Below are positions 32,697 to 33,695 of a DNA stretch of 33,695 nt, in pieces; position 1 is the first letter of the stretch; every line of letters begins with the position of its first letter. The position numbers were made by a program, and so were the translations under genes. Source of the DNA: Pseudolabrys sp. (GTDB lineage Bacteria > Pseudomonadota > Alphaproteobacteria > Rhizobiales > Xanthobacteraceae); NCBI GenBank assembly GCA_009694265.1, contig SHVM01000020.1:1-33695 (forward strand), given 5' to 3'. Under the pieces are notes generated by a model. It saw only the letters and a list, made by a program, of their open reading frames with translations, was not told the origin of the DNA and did no database searches.

Positions 32697-33391
32697 GCCC
32701 GCCCTCAGCGGAATCGTTTAGCAAAAATCCGTAACTGCTTGCAGCGAAATTACGCTTACATGGTGGCTTGTGGGCAACTCGCTGTGCATTGCCACAATGC
32801 GCGGGCGTCTATTTCACCATGGTGAGGAGCATCGCCATAGCAGGCGCAGCCTGCGTACACTTGGCTGTGATGCGTCTCGAAGGATGAGGTCCGTGGAAGC
32901 CAAGCTTTGCCGCCCGTATTTTTTTGCGTCGCCGGGTACGCCGTAGTCCCTGCCCCATTCGCGGGGCCTTTCTTTTTCCCCTCGCCAATAGCGAGAGGAT
33001 GGAACGCCAAGCGGTGCATCCTTCAGTATCCGCGCTTTTGCGAAGCGCGGGCACCCGTGGCGACGGGTGCGCGCCTCTCGGCGCTCCATCGCGGCGATTT
33101 CTGTCCCCGGGTTCCCATTTCCTGGTACGAGGCATTTGCGCCAGTCCCAGTCCAGCGAGCTCCTCGCGGAGCGGTCATAGTGCCGCCCGATCGTGTCCCG
33201 GGGCCTCCCGAGTGCGGGGTTACGAACCCCGCCCGCAGGCGCTGCATCCGATCCCGCCAACATAACGTCTCATGAGGGCGCCCTTGGTGGATCGGACGGT
33301 AGTGTCTCAGTTTGATTGTGGCGGCGATAAATTCATTTATGCCGGCGCGACTTTTTCGCCACAGCGGGGATAAGTTTGGGCGGCGCGGGGA
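32697..33391. other. Hairpin-rich gene-free region
   Basis: No frame here has a ribosome site with coherent coding, although several overlapping frames on both strands are open. Short perfect stems are dense: GCAGGC/GCCTGC (32840-32854), GCCCC/GGGGC (32952-32967), CTCGC/GCGAG (32981-32995), CGCGCTT/AAGCGCG (33031-33049), GCACCCGT/ACGGGTGC (33051-33070), GCGCC/GGCGC (33071-33084) and GCGGGGTT/AACCCCGC (33214-33232). CACCATGGTG (32815-32824) is a palindrome. From memory, related spacer sequences recur in Bradyrhizobium-like genomes and are often mis-annotated as proteins. A structured RNA or a repeat cluster is likely. Confidence 0.5.
32952..32977 (+). terminator. Possible rho-independent terminator of an unidentified transcript
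   Basis: GCCCC (32952-32956) pairs with GGGGC (32963-32967) around ATTCGC and is followed by CCTTTCTTTTT. No + strand protein gene ends before it, so it may end a small RNA that begins somewhere after 32815, or it may be a chance structure within the repeat-rich spacer. Confidence 0.4.
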
Positions 33392-33652
33392 TTACTTCCA
33401 GCCGGATTCCTTGTCGTAGGCCCTGCGCTCGGCGACGTGAGTCTTTTCCCACTGCGTGATGGACTGAGTCTCGTTGTTGTCCATCTTGTTGTTCATGCAG
33501 GTGCAGTATTTCAGGATCACGGCGTCAGATGCGCCGCCCTTGTTGTCCTTCACGCAGGCATTGATCCATTTGACGTCGTCGGTGGTGGCGGCCATGGCGG
33601 CGGTGCCGGTGAGGAAAGATGCGGCGAGCAAGAGTGCGGCGGCGGTTTTCAT
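33392..33652 (-). CDS. Small secreted cysteine-containing protein
   Basis: An 86-residue exported protein. The signal peptide KTAAALLLAASFLTGTAAMA is followed by a mature part of about 65 residues with WINACVKDN, YCTCMNNKMDNNETQSITQWEKTH and ERRAYDKESGW. There are three cysteines, an odd number for an exported protein; the Tyr in RRAYDKE may stand where relatives carry a fourth Cys, but that is from memory and uncertain. AGGAG precedes ATG 33652. No family function is known to me. It is not linked to the neighbouring genes. Confidence 0.8.
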   Translation of the reverse strand: MKTAAALLLAASFLTGTAAMAATTDDVKWINACVKDNKGGASDAVILKYCTCMNNKMDNNETQSITQWEKTHVAERRAYDKESGWK

Positions 33653-33695
33653 GGGAACTCCTGGCTGATGAAGCAGTGGATTGACCGGGAGCTTG

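Noticed and set aside
32814-33275. Overlapping hypothetical proteins on both strands (32814-33263 minus, 32907-33275 plus)
   Set aside because: They mirror each other, lack ribosome sites and are built over perfect hairpins; I treat the region as noncoding.

Overview
The window looks like a chromosomal segment of an alphaproteobacterium of the order Hyphomicrobiales (Bradyrhizobium, Pseudolabrys or Xanthobacteraceae-like). The grounds are GC-rich coding with strong G/C third positions, many orphan Bug/TctC-type binding proteins, REP-like GTCATGGCCGGG palindromes, a CGCATGATCCCGAAAAG-type intergenic repeat and the style of the small secreted proteins. This placement rests on recall and style, not on a marker gene. 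No rRNA, tRNA or CRISPR was seen.

Region 1 (1-5752) is a surface-polysaccharide locus on the + strand. An IS3-family element enters from the left edge and has cut off the front of a UDP-glucuronate decarboxylase-like gene. Behind it follow a nucleotide-sugar dehydrogenase, a family 2 glycosyltransferase, a membrane-anchored CapD/WbpM-type nucleotide-sugar dehydratase and a GmhA-type phosphosugar isomerase. The last three are tightly packed, and a clear terminator ends the unit.

Region 2 (5854-24927) is a catabolic island of unknown substrate. The + strand half holds an IclR regulator, a zinc alcohol dehydrogenase, a molybdenum hydroxylase (FAD subunit plus a fused 2Fe-2S/molybdopterin subunit that is split by a hairpin-rich insert), a metallo-beta-lactamase-fold hydrolase, two paralogous Bug solute receptors flanking a xylose-isomerase-like TIM barrel, and an IolD-like thiamine-diphosphate enzyme. 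A convergent Gfo/Idh/MocA dehydrogenase follows. The second half is a divergent pair of units: a - strand operon (IclR, PF04199 cyclase, cupin, SDR, 3-hydroxyacyl-CoA dehydrogenase, ACMSD-like amidohydrolase) facing a gamma-resorcylate-decarboxylase-like gene, with a likely operator between them. No ring-cleaving oxygenase is visible. A route using decarboxylation, molybdenum-dependent hydroxylation and hydrolytic or ThDP-dependent C-C cleavage of a hydroxylated ring acid or cyclitol-like compound is therefore a reasonable but unproven reading.

Region 3 (24961-33695) is housekeeping and accessory material: a RelB/YafQ-type toxin-antitoxin pair whose toxin has an in-frame stop, a D-2-hydroxyacid dehydrogenase, the ABC-F translation factor EttA, a broken YqhA-family membrane protein, a lytic murein transglycosylase, four small secreted proteins (one broken), a Nudix hydrolase, and a 0.7 kb hairpin-rich stretch without a gene. 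Three nonsense lesions and one frameshift fall within about 6 kb here, and a split gene lies in region 2. They point either to real gene decay or to base errors in the assembly.
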